Below, one piece after another: positions 8,230-16,355 of a DNA stretch of 50,238 nt. The translations under genes were made by a program, and so were the position numbers. A model generated the notes under the pieces. The model was not told where the DNA came from, searched no databases, and worked only from the letters and a program-made list of their open reading frames with translations. Numbering within the stretch: the first letter of the stretch is position 1; each line of letters starts with the position of its first letter. The stretch is from Allobrachymonas denitrificans DSM 15123 (GTDB lineage: Bacteria; Pseudomonadota; Gammaproteobacteria; Burkholderiales; Burkholderiaceae_C), in NCBI RefSeq assembly GCF_900110225.1, contig NZ_FOCW01000011.1, positions 1 through 50,238 on the forward strand, read 5' to 3'.

Positions 8230-9579
8230 TTAACGCGCAGGCGCTGCTGCGGTCTGCACGTGCACCAGATGCGAGTGCGACTTCTTCGGGTTGATGAAGG
8301 CAATCGCCAGGGCAGCCACCACGGCCGGCAGCGCGATGGCCAGGAAGTTCATCTGCAGCGGCAGTTCCATGGCCACCAGGATACCGATCACGATCGGGGC
8401 CAGGATGGCGCCGGCACGGCCCACGCCGGAGGCCCAGCCGATGCCGGTGGAGCGCACATCGTAGGGGTAGAACTGGCCCACGTAGGCGTAGGTCACGATC
8501 TGCGTACCGATGGTGGAAGCACCGGCCAGGCCGACCATGACGTACAGCAGCGGCAGCGGCAGCTTGTAGCCCAGCGAGGTGATCGAGATCGCCGCCAGGG
8601 CGTAGAACACGATCTGCACCACCTTGATGTTGAAGCGGTCAGCCAGCCAGCCGCCACCGATGGCGCCGATCATGGCCCCGAAGTTCAGCACCAGCACGAA
8701 GGTCAGGGCGGAACCCAGGCTGTAGCCGGCGTTGGCCATCAGCTTGGCGAGCCAGGAGCTCAGGGCGTAGACCATGAACAGGCACATGAAGAAGGCGATC
8801 CAGAACATGATGGTGCTGAAACCGCGGCCTTCCTGGAACAGGCGGCCCAGGCTGACGGACTGGTCCTTGTTGTCGGATGCGGGCAGCGCGAAATGGTCAC
8901 CCTGTTGCGCCACGTAGCTGGGCTCGATGCGATGGGCAATCTTCTGCAGATCGGCGTGACGGCCCTTCTTGATCAGGTAGGTGGCGGATTCGGGCAGCGA
9001 CATCATCATGAACGGCACCAGGATCAGCGGCGCAGCAGCGGCGAAGAACACGGCCTGCCAGCCATAGTCGGCGATCAGGCCCTTGCCCAGCACGGCAGCC
9101 AGCATGCCGCCCACGGCATAGCCGGAGAACATCAGCGTCACCATGGTGGAGCGGATCTTGCGCGGGGAGTATTCGGCCATGTGTGCCACCACGTTGGGCA
9201 GCACGCCGCCGATGCCGAGACCGGCTAGGAAGCGCATCACGCTGAACGAGATCGGCTCGTGCGTGAGACCGGCTGCCGCGGTGAAGATGCTGAACAGCGC
9301 GATACAGATGGCGATGGTCCAGCGGCGGCCGACCTTGTCGGCCATGGTGCCGAGGAAAATGGCGCCGAACATCATGCCGAACAGGGCCGAGCTCATCATG
9401 AAGCCGGCGTTGGTGGGCGACACGCCCATTTCCTTCATGATGGACGGCAGGGCCGCACCGGCCACGGCCAGATCGTAGCCGTCAAAGATGATGATGAGCG
9501 TACACCAGATCAAAACGATCCAGTGGAAGCGCTGAAATTTCGCATGGTCTATCAGGGCATGCAGGTCCACGTGTCTCAT
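8230..9579 (-). CDS. benK: MFS aromatic acid:H+ symporter (BenK/PcaK type)
   Basis: This is a 449-residue inner-membrane MFS transporter with twelve expected membrane segments. TM1 carries IIIFDGYDLAVAGAALP; the DGYD pattern is characteristic of the aromatic acid:H+ symporter (AAHS) family (BenK, PcaK, MhbT). The MFS loop 2-3 motif appears as GTMADKVGRRW. The start at 9579 is chosen for the conserved N-terminus (MRHVDLHALIDHAKF) and an AGGAAAA ribosome binding site. It follows benE on the same strand after a 392-bp gap, so it probably has its own promoter. Its place at the end of the ben cluster makes benzoate the likely substrate, though related hydroxybenzoates cannot be excluded. Confidence 0.85.
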   Translation of the reverse strand: MRHVDLHALIDHAKFQRFHWIVLIWCTLIIIFDGYDLAVAGAALPSIMKEMGVSPTNAGFMMSSALFGMMFGAIFLGTMADKVGRRWTIAICIALFSIFTAAAGLTHEPISFSVMRFLAGLGIGGVLPNVVAHMAEYSPRKIRSTMVTLMFSGYAVGGMLAAVLGKGLIADYGWQAVFFAAAAPLILVPFMMMSLPESATYLIKKGRHADLQKIAHRIEPSYVAQQGDHFALPASDNKDQSVSLGRLFQEGRGFSTIMFWIAFFMCLFMVYALSSWLAKLMANAGYSLGSALTFVLVLNFGAMIGAIGGGWLADRFNIKVVQIVFYALAAISITSLGYKLPLPLLYVMVGLAGASTIGTQIVTYAYVGQFYPYDVRSTGIGWASGVGRAGAILAPIVIGILVAMELPLQMNFLAIALPAVVAALAIAFINPKKSHSHLVHVQTAAAPAR

Positions 9580-9787
9580 GGTAGTTTTCCTTGTTGTCGG
9601 CCTGTCGTGACGAGCCGGCCTCCTGGCGGAACCAGGAGCAGTCTTTGGCGAAATTGCCGAGGGCAAACAGGAGCAGCATGCTGGTCTCGCCTGACAGGAC
9701 GGTGACAGCACCCGCGCACTGCGGATCAGGAGCGGCAGCCTTCGTCACGCTCTTTTGATTTGACGTTTACGTTAACTGCCGGGCTGC

Positions 9788-9936
9788 ATCATAGAAGGTC
9801 ACTCTTGCGACAGATTTAGGGGTTTTTCCTAAATCGCCTTGCGCAGGCGCAACCTATGTTGCTGGAATTGGACGAAAGCCCAACTTTGTTACTCAGGTAT
9901 GCGGGATTCACGGAAATATCACTGAATCGGTATACC
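9788..9936 (-). promoter_or_regulatory. Putative promoter and operator region of the benK-type transporter
   Basis: Within the 392-bp gap between benE and the transporter are a TATGAT -10-like hexamer (minus strand, 9788-9793) without a good -35, a perfect 8-bp inverted repeat GATTTAGG-N7-CCTAAATC at 9813-9835, and a GGTATACC palindrome at 9929-9936. A weak -35 with a nearby inverted repeat suggests an activator-dependent promoter. This is inference only. Confidence 0.35.
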
Positions 9937-9971
9937 TCCTCGAAGCAGGATGCTGCAGGCGCGCCGCTGTC

Positions 9972-11234
9972 TCAGCGCGGCGCCCCGGCCCCGGTGGATG
10001 TGGATGCACTGCGCACGGCCGGCGTCACGGCAGGCGCCGCCTGGCTGCGCTTGCGCCAGCTCAGGATGGCATGCGCCAGCGAGCCGATCACGATGCCCCA
10101 GAAGGCCGAGCCCAGCCCCAGAAACGTCATGCCGGAGGCCGTCGCCAGAAAGCACACGATGGCCGATTCGCGGTGCTCGGGCTGCTCCATGGCCGCCACC
10201 ACGTTGCTGGTGATGGCGCCGATCAGCGCCAGCCCCGCCAGTGCCGCCACGAAGGCCGGCGGCAGCGCCGCAAACAGCGTCACGATGGAGCCGGCAAACA
10301 GCGCCCCCACCAGATAGAACACGCCATTGGCAATGCCCGCGATGTAGCGCTTGCCCGGATCCTCATGCGCATCCTTGCCGGTGCACAGCGCCGCCGTGAT
10401 GGCGGCCAGCACCGTGGTGATTCCGCCAAACGCCGCCACTGCCAGCGAAGTGAGGCTGGTCACCATGATGATGGGCCGCGCCGGCGTGTGGTAGCCCGAC
10501 AGCTGCAGGATCGCCATGCCGGGCAGGAACTGCCCGGTCAGGCTCACCAGCACCAGCGGCAGGGCAAAGCTGAGCGTGCTCTGCCAGGTCCACTGCGGCA
10601 GGGTGAACACCGGCGTGGCAATCTCCAGCGTCACGCGCTGGAACTGCGTCTGCCCCAGCGACCACGACAGCAACACCCCCGCCAGCAGCACCAGCAGCAC
10701 CGCATAGCGGACAAAGAAGCGCCGCGCCAGCAGGTAGACCACGATCATGCTCAGCGCAATCTCCGGCATGCTGGCGGTGGCCTTGAACACGTTCAGGCCG
10801 AACTGGAACAGGATGCCCGCCATCATGCCGGCCGCCACCCCGCGCGGAATCATGCGCACCAGCTTGTCGAAGTAGCCGCTTACGCCCACCACGAAGATCA
10901 GCACCGCGGCCGTGATGTAAGCCCCCACCACCTCCGGCATGGTGATCGCCGGAAACAGCGTGATCAGCAGCGCCGTGCCCGGTGCCGACCAAGCCGTCAC
11001 CACCGGCACCTTCAGGAACCAGCTCAGGAAAATGCCCGACACGCCCGCCCCCACGGAGATGGCCCAGACCCAGGAGGTCGTCATCTCCGGCGACATGTTG
11101 CCGGCGTGCGCTGCCTGGAAAAAGATCAGCAATGGGCCCGCATAGGACACCGCCACGGCCAGCAGGCCGGCCAGAATGGCCGACATCGGGCCATGGGCGT
11201 GCGCATCGGGCGCGCCGGAGAGGGTACTGCGCAT
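9972..11234 (-). CDS. benE: Benzoate:H+ symporter BenE
   Basis: This is a 420-residue, highly hydrophobic inner-membrane protein of the BenE family, a different fold class from the neighbouring MFS transporter. Family-like segments are VTAWSAPGTALLITLFP, MIPRGVAAGMMAGILFQFG and FGGITTVLAAITAALCTGKD. The ATG at 11234 has an AGGGAAG ribosome binding site; the open frame upstream overlaps benD and is ignored. It starts 28 bp after benD, so it is very probably co-transcribed with benABCD. A cluster with both BenE- and BenK-type carriers would have two uptake routes for benzoate. The polar C-terminal tail after the last membrane segment looks unconserved. Confidence 0.92.
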   Translation of the reverse strand: MRSTLSGAPDAHAHGPMSAILAGLLAVAVSYAGPLLIFFQAAHAGNMSPEMTTSWVWAISVGAGVSGIFLSWFLKVPVVTAWSAPGTALLITLFPAITMPEVVGAYITAAVLIFVVGVSGYFDKLVRMIPRGVAAGMMAGILFQFGLNVFKATASMPEIALSMIVVYLLARRFFVRYAVLLVLLAGVLLSWSLGQTQFQRVTLEIATPVFTLPQWTWQSTLSFALPLVLVSLTGQFLPGMAILQLSGYHTPARPIIMVTSLTSLAVAAFGGITTVLAAITAALCTGKDAHEDPGKRYIAGIANGVFYLVGALFAGSIVTLFAALPPAFVAALAGLALIGAITSNVVAAMEQPEHRESAIVCFLATASGMTFLGLGSAFWGIVIGSLAHAILSWRKRSQAAPAVTPAVRSASTSTGAGAPR

Positions 11235-11262
11235 GGAACTTCCCTGTGACTGGAGAGCAGGT

Positions 11263-12048
11263 TCAGCCCTGATCGCCACCGCCCACCGGCAGCACCGATC
11301 CGGTGATGTACGAGGCCTCGTCCGATCCCAGGAACAGGATGGCACCGACCTGCTCGTCGATCGTACCGTAACGGTGCATCAGGCTGCTGGACAGCGTCTG
11401 GTCGACAATGCCCTGCATCCAGCTCTTCTCCTTCTTGCTGAGCTTGTTCGGATTGCGCGGAATGCGGCGCGGCGGCGCTTCGGTGCCGCCGGTGGCCACC
11501 GCGTTCACGCGGATGCCGTCCTGCGCATGCTCGAACGCCAGACTGGCCGTCAGCGCATTCACGCCGCCCTTGGAAGCGGAGTAGGGAATGCGGTAGATGC
11601 CGCGCGTGGCGATGGACGACACGTTCACGATCGCCCCGCCCTTCTGCTTGAGCATCTGCGGCAGTACGGCGCGACACATCCACAGCGTGGGAAACAGCGA
11701 GCGGCGCACTTCGGCTTCCACTTCCTCCGGCTGGTATTCCTCGTAGGGCTTGAACCAGATCGAACCGCCCACGTTGTTGATCAGCACGTCGATGCGTTTG
11801 TACCGCTTCACCGCCGCCTTGGCCACGGCTTCGGCACCGGCCCAGGTTTCCAGATCGGCCAGCTCCACCGCCACGTCGGCCCCCAGGGCGCGCGCCTCCT
11901 CGGCCGTTTCCTGCACCAGATCGGAGCGGTCCGCCAGCAGCAGGCGTGCGCCTTCCCCTGCCAGGGCCAGCGCCACGCCGCGGCCGATGCCCTGCGCCGC
12001 GCCCGTCACGATCACCGTCTTGCCAGCGTAGCGTTCACGTCCCTGCAT
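11263..12048 (-). CDS. benD: 1,6-dihydroxycyclohexa-2,4-diene-1-carboxylate dehydrogenase
   Basis: This is a short-chain dehydrogenase that oxidises the cis-diol formed from benzoate to catechol, with loss of CO2 and reduction of NAD+. It has 261 residues. The cofactor motif TGAAQGIG spans residues 15-22, and the catalytic residues are Ser144 or Ser145 (VNVSS), Y156 and K160 (YSASK). The segment NNVGGSIWFKPYEEYQ is characteristic of BenD/XylL. The start codon lies 1 bp after the benC stop, and benE follows 28 bp later. The catechol product would need a cat operon, which is not in this window. Confidence 0.94.
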   Translation of the reverse strand: MQGRERYAGKTVIVTGAAQGIGRGVALALAGEGARLLLADRSDLVQETAEEARALGADVAVELADLETWAGAEAVAKAAVKRYKRIDVLINNVGGSIWFKPYEEYQPEEVEAEVRRSLFPTLWMCRAVLPQMLKQKGGAIVNVSSIATRGIYRIPYSASKGGVNALTASLAFEHAQDGIRVNAVATGGTEAPPRRIPRNPNKLSKKEKSWMQGIVDQTLSSSLMHRYGTIDEQVGAILFLGSDEASYITGSVLPVGGGDQG

Positions 12049-12049
12049 C

Positions 12050-13150
<1,101 letters not shown>

Positions 13151-13645
13151 TCAGATGTGATAGATATCGATCACCTGGTTGATGTAGTCGTTCTTCAGCA
13201 CCACGTACTTGTCCACGATCTTCGGCTGTGCGCCGGACACGTCGATGCGGTAGCGCGACATGCCGAAGTACTGGTAGATCGTCTTGTAGCGGAAGCTCAG
13301 CGTGTGCCAGTTGAAGCGCACGGTGACGATGTCGCCCTCCTGCCCTTCCAGCTCCACGTTGCTGATGTTGTGGCTGGTGCGAGTGTCCGGCATGGTGGCG
13401 CTGGAGCGCTCGGTCTTGATGCGGAACACGCGGTCTTCCAGACCCTGGCGGTTCGGGTAGTAGATCAGCGAGATCTCGGTCTGCGGATCGGTCACCAGCG
13501 TGTCATCGTCATCCCAGGAAGGCATCCAGAACTGCGCGTTCTCGTCGTAGCACTCCAGCCATTCGTCCCACTGCTCGTCATCGAGCAGGCGCGCTTCCTT
13601 GTACAGGAATGCCTTCAGGTTCACCAGATCGTTGTTCGCGCTCAT
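13151..13645 (-). CDS. benB: Benzoate 1,2-dioxygenase small (beta) subunit
   Basis: This is the structural beta subunit of the ring-hydroxylating oxygenase, 164 residues with the NTF2-like fold of the family. Recognisable stretches are [19 protein letters not shown] near the N-terminus and [14 protein letters not shown] at the C-terminus. Its ATG overlaps the benA stop by an ATGA, which points to translational coupling and equal subunit supply for the hexamer. It has no metal-binding residues, as expected. Confidence 0.95.
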   Translation of the reverse strand: MSANNDLVNLKAFLYKEARLLDDEQWDEWLECYDENAQFWMPSWDDDDTLVTDPQTEISLIYYPNRQGLEDRVFRIKTERSSATMPDTRTSHNISNVELEGQEGDIVTVRFNWHTLSFRYKTIYQYFGMSRYRIDVSGAQPKIVDKYVVLKNDYINQVIDIYHI

Positions 13646-15009
13646 GCTGCTGCTCCTTCCTTCTCCACGGCCTGCTGCATCACTTCCATCCAGTAGTGGT
13701 GCTGCAGCGTGTACAGTCCTTCGTCCTCGGTCTTCACGCCCGACAGCAGCGGCTTCAGGCCGATGGCTTCGGCGGCTTCGTCCGCACCGCGGATCCAGTG
13801 CTTGCTGCCGCGCGACTGGTCGTTCCACTCCAGCGCAATGCCGTTGTAACCCTGCTGGCAGGCGCGGAACTCTTCCAGATCGTCCGGCGTGGCCATGCCG
13901 CTGGCGTTGAAGAAGTCCTCGTACTGGCGGATGCGGCGGGCACGCGCCTCGGGTGCCTCGCCCTTGGGAGCGATGCAGTAGATCGTCACTTCCGACTTGT
14001 TCACGGAAATCGGGCGCACCACACGGATCTGCGAACCGAACTGGTCCATCAGGTACACGTTGGGGTACAGGCACAGGTTGCGCGAACGCTTCACCATCCA
14101 GTCGGCACGGGCCTCTCCGAATTTCTCGATGTATTCCTCGCGACGCGGGAAGTTGGGACGGTCTTCCGGGTTGCCCCACAGTGTCCACAGCAGCATGTGG
14201 CCATGCTCGAAGGCATAGCTGCCGCCGCCCTGCTTGCCCCAGGAGCCGGCGTCCATCGCCTTGATCTTGTCCTCGCGGGCGTTCTCTTCCTTGCGGCGGC
14301 TGGTGGTGGCGGCATAGTTCCAGTGCACGGCCGTCACGTGATAGCCGTCCGCGCCGTTCTCGGCGGTCAGCTTCCAGTTGCCGTCGAAGGTGTAGGACGA
14401 CGCTCCGCGCAGTACTTCCAGCCCTTCGGGCGACTGGTCCACGATCATGTCGATGATCTTGGCCGCTTCGCCCAGGAACTCGGTCAGCGGCTTCACGTCG
14501 GGGTTCAGGCTGCCGAACAGGAAGCCACGGTAGTTCTCGAAGCGCGCCACCTTCTTCAGGTCGTGCGAGCCTTCCTTGTTGAAGCTGTCGGGGTAACCGG
14601 CATCTTCCGGATCCTTCACCTTCAGCAGCTTGCCGCTGTTGTTGAAGGTCCAGCCATGGAACGGACAGGTGTAGGTGGCCTTGTTGCCCTTCTTGTGGCG
14701 GCACAGCGTGGCGCCGCGGTGCGGGCAGGCGTTGATGAAGGCGTTCAGCTCGCCATTGCGGTTGCGCGCAATGAACACCGGCTGGCGGCCCATGGTGGTG
14801 GTGTAATAGTCGTTGTTGTTCGGAATCTGGCTCTCGTGTGCCAGAAAGATCCAGTTGCCCTCGAAGATGTATTTCATCTCGAGTTCGAACAGCTTCTCGT
14901 CGGTGAAGGCGCGGCGGTTCAGGCGGTAATCGCCGCTGGCCTCGTCCTCGATCAGCAGGCCGTCCAGATTGACGCTGCCCTGGTTGGGTTCCACTTTGAT
15001 GGGAATCAT
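13642..15009 (-). CDS. benA: Benzoate 1,2-dioxygenase large (alpha) subunit
   Basis: This is the catalytic subunit that adds O2 to benzoate to form the 1,2-cis-diol carboxylate, 455 residues. The Rieske [2Fe-2S] ligands are C95 and H97 (CPHRG) and C115 and H118 (CPFHGW). The mononuclear iron site lies around [14 protein letters not shown], with H224 and H229. The start at 15009 ([10 protein letters not shown]) follows a GAGGAGA ribosome binding site; the frame upstream is leader sequence. It is the first gene of benABCDE and is divergent from the LysR regulator. A sigma-70-like promoter is at 15165-15193, with a BenM-type operator behind it. Confidence 0.96.
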   Translation of the reverse strand: MIPIKVEPNQGSVNLDGLLIEDEASGDYRLNRRAFTDEKLFELEMKYIFEGNWIFLAHESQIPNNNDYYTTTMGRQPVFIARNRNGELNAFINACPHRGATLCRHKKGNKATYTCPFHGWTFNNSGKLLKVKDPEDAGYPDSFNKEGSHDLKKVARFENYRGFLFGSLNPDVKPLTEFLGEAAKIIDMIVDQSPEGLEVLRGASSYTFDGNWKLTAENGADGYHVTAVHWNYAATTSRRKEENAREDKIKAMDAGSWGKQGGGSYAFEHGHMLLWTLWGNPEDRPNFPRREEYIEKFGEARADWMVKRSRNLCLYPNVYLMDQFGSQIRVVRPISVNKSEVTIYCIAPKGEAPEARARRIRQYEDFFNASGMATPDDLEEFRACQQGYNGIALEWNDQSRGSKHWIRGADEAAEAIGLKPLLSGVKTEDEGLYTLQHHYWMEVMQQAVEKEGAAA

Positions 15010-15127
15010 CCTTGTCTCCTCGCTCCATGCTTTGAATCGGGACGGTTCCATGCATTGCGTCGGCCTGTCCCTGCCACTGGCAACCCCGACACCGTTTTCG
15101 ATCTCCAAGGGTTATCCCTACCATACC

Positions 15128-15149
15128 CTGCAAACATCATTTTTTGCAG
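15128..15149. repeat. Hairpin in the benA leader
   Basis: CTGCAAA (15128-15134) and TTTGCAG (15143-15149) form a 7-bp inverted repeat with an 8-base spacer. It lies in the expected 5' leader of the benA transcript, about 10-30 nt after the predicted start. It may be an mRNA-stability element; no terminator T-tract accompanies it. Confidence 0.4.
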
Positions 15150-15164
15150 AATATCGAGATTTGG

Positions 15165-15193
15165 ACTGTAATTGGGGCGATTTGAAGCGTCAA
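15165..15193 (-). promoter_or_regulatory. Sigma-70 promoter of benABCDE
   Basis: Read on the minus strand, a TTGACG -35 (15188-15193) and a TACAGT -10 (15165-15170) are separated by exactly 17 bp. Transcription would start near 15158, leaving a leader of about 150 nt before benA. The -10 is imperfect, which fits an activated promoter. Confidence 0.7.
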
Positions 15194-15203
15194 AGACTGA
15201 TTT

Positions 15204-15230
15204 GGTATATATTTCATACCTTATTGGTAT
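15204..15230. promoter_or_regulatory. BenM/CatM-type operator in the ben divergent region
   Basis: ATAC (15216-15219), seven bases and GTAT (15227-15230) exactly match the ATAC-N7-GTAT consensus described for Acinetobacter BenM and CatM. A third half-site, GGTAT, lies at 15204-15208, so the region reads GGTAT, ATACC, GGTAT. The perfect site is centred about 65 bp upstream of the predicted benA start, the usual position for a LysR recognition site. Confidence 0.75.
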
Positions 15231-15289
15231 AGTTCGATGAAGCGCTTTCTTGCCCCTTCCAAGGCGTCTTTTTCAGGAGGAGTCAGGCC

Positions 15290-16204
15290 ATGGAACTCCG
15301 CCATCTGCGCTACTTCGTCGCCGTTGCCGAAGAACGCAATTTCACCCGCGCATCCGAGCGCCTGTTCATCGCCCAGCCCCCGCTGAGCCGGCAGATCCAG
15401 CAACTGGAAGAGGAGCTGGGCACCCCGCTGTTCCAGCGCGGCACACGCCCGCTCAAGCTCACCGAAGCCGGCCGCTTCTTCTACGGCCACGCACGCGACA
15501 TGCTGGCGCGCGCCCAGGACGTGCAGGCCATGACGCGCCGCATCGGCAAGATCGAGCGCAAGCTCTCGCTCGGCTTCGTGCCATCCACCCTGTACGGCAT
15601 CCTGCCCAAGATCATCCGGCGCTTTCGCAGCGAATACAGCCACATCGAACTCACCCTGCACGAGATGGCCACGGTGGAGCAGAACCAGGCGCTCAAGGAA
15701 GGCCGCATCGACGTCGGCTTCGGCCGCGTGCGCATCGACGATGCCAACGTGCGCCGCATCGTGTTGCGCGAGGAAGTGATGATGCTGGCCGTGCCCTTCG
15801 AGCACCCGCTCGGTCTGGCCGGCAAGCCGGTGCGCCTGCAGCAGATCGTGCATGAACCGCTCATCCTGTTCCCGCGCGCCCCGCGGCCGAGCTTTGCCGA
15901 CCAGGTGCTGGCCGCCTTCCGCGACCGCGGCCTCGAACCGGCCAACATGCAGGAAGTGCGCGAATTGCAGATCGCCCTCGGCCTGGTCGCCGCCGGCGCC
16001 GGCCTGTCCATCGTGCCGAAAAGCGTGCACGGCATGCAGCGCACCGACGTCACCTACCTGCCGCTGGACGAACGCGGCGTCACCTCCCCCATCGTCATGG
16101 CCATCCGCATGCTGGACGACTCGCAGGACCTGCGCAACCTGCTCACGCTGATCTACGAGATTTACGACGACGAAGGAATTCCGTACGCCCGGGAAACGCT
16201 GTAG
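15290..16204 (+). CDS. benM: LysR-type regulator of benzoate degradation (BenM/CatR type)
   Basis: This is a LysR-family activator of 304 residues. The winged HTH covers residues 1-60 (MELRHLRYFVAVAEERNFTR) and a type 2 periplasmic-binding-like effector domain follows. The N-terminus and the segment RIGKIERKLSLGFVPSTLYG resemble BenM, CatM and CatR, which respond to cis,cis-muconate and, for BenM, also to benzoate. Whether this protein senses one or both cannot be told from sequence. An AGGAGGAG ribosome binding site precedes the ATG. It is divergent from benABCDE, with an exact BenM-type operator between them, so it very probably activates the ben operon and controls itself. Confidence 0.88.
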   Translation: MELRHLRYFVAVAEERNFTRASERLFIAQPPLSRQIQQLEEELGTPLFQRGTRPLKLTEAGRFFYGHARDMLARAQDVQAMTRRIGKIERKLSLGFVPSTLYGILPKIIRRFRSEYSHIELTLHEMATVEQNQALKEGRIDVGFGRVRIDDANVRRIVLREEVMMLAVPFEHPLGLAGKPVRLQQIVHEPLILFPRAPRPSFADQVLAAFRDRGLEPANMQEVRELQIALGLVAAGAGLSIVPKSVHGMQRTDVTYLPLDERGVTSPIVMAIRMLDDSQDLRNLLTLIYEIYDDEGIPYARETL

Positions 16205-16294
16205 CAGCTAGTACCTCGCTCTTAAGTGCCGAATATTTCGAAGGATTTTTCCGGATCCCGGCCAAAGTGACCGCCCGTTCGCATCTGCTTGCGC

Positions 16295-16328
16295 ATGTCA
16301 CAGGTCTGTAACCTGAGCCACGCATCAT
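16295..16328 (+). promoter_or_regulatory. Pho-box-like promoter of phoX
   Basis: Two 7-bp direct repeats, ATGTCAC (16295-16301) and CTGTAAC (16306-16312), are separated by 4 bp, giving the 11-bp period of a PhoB box (consensus CTGTCAT-N4-CTGTCAT). A CATCAT -10-like hexamer at 16323-16328 begins 11 bp after the box, the spacing seen at PhoB-activated promoters. The ATG of phoX is 28 bp further on. Confidence 0.6.
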
Positions 16329-16355
16329 GCACGGACCCATTTGCCTGGAGCCCTC

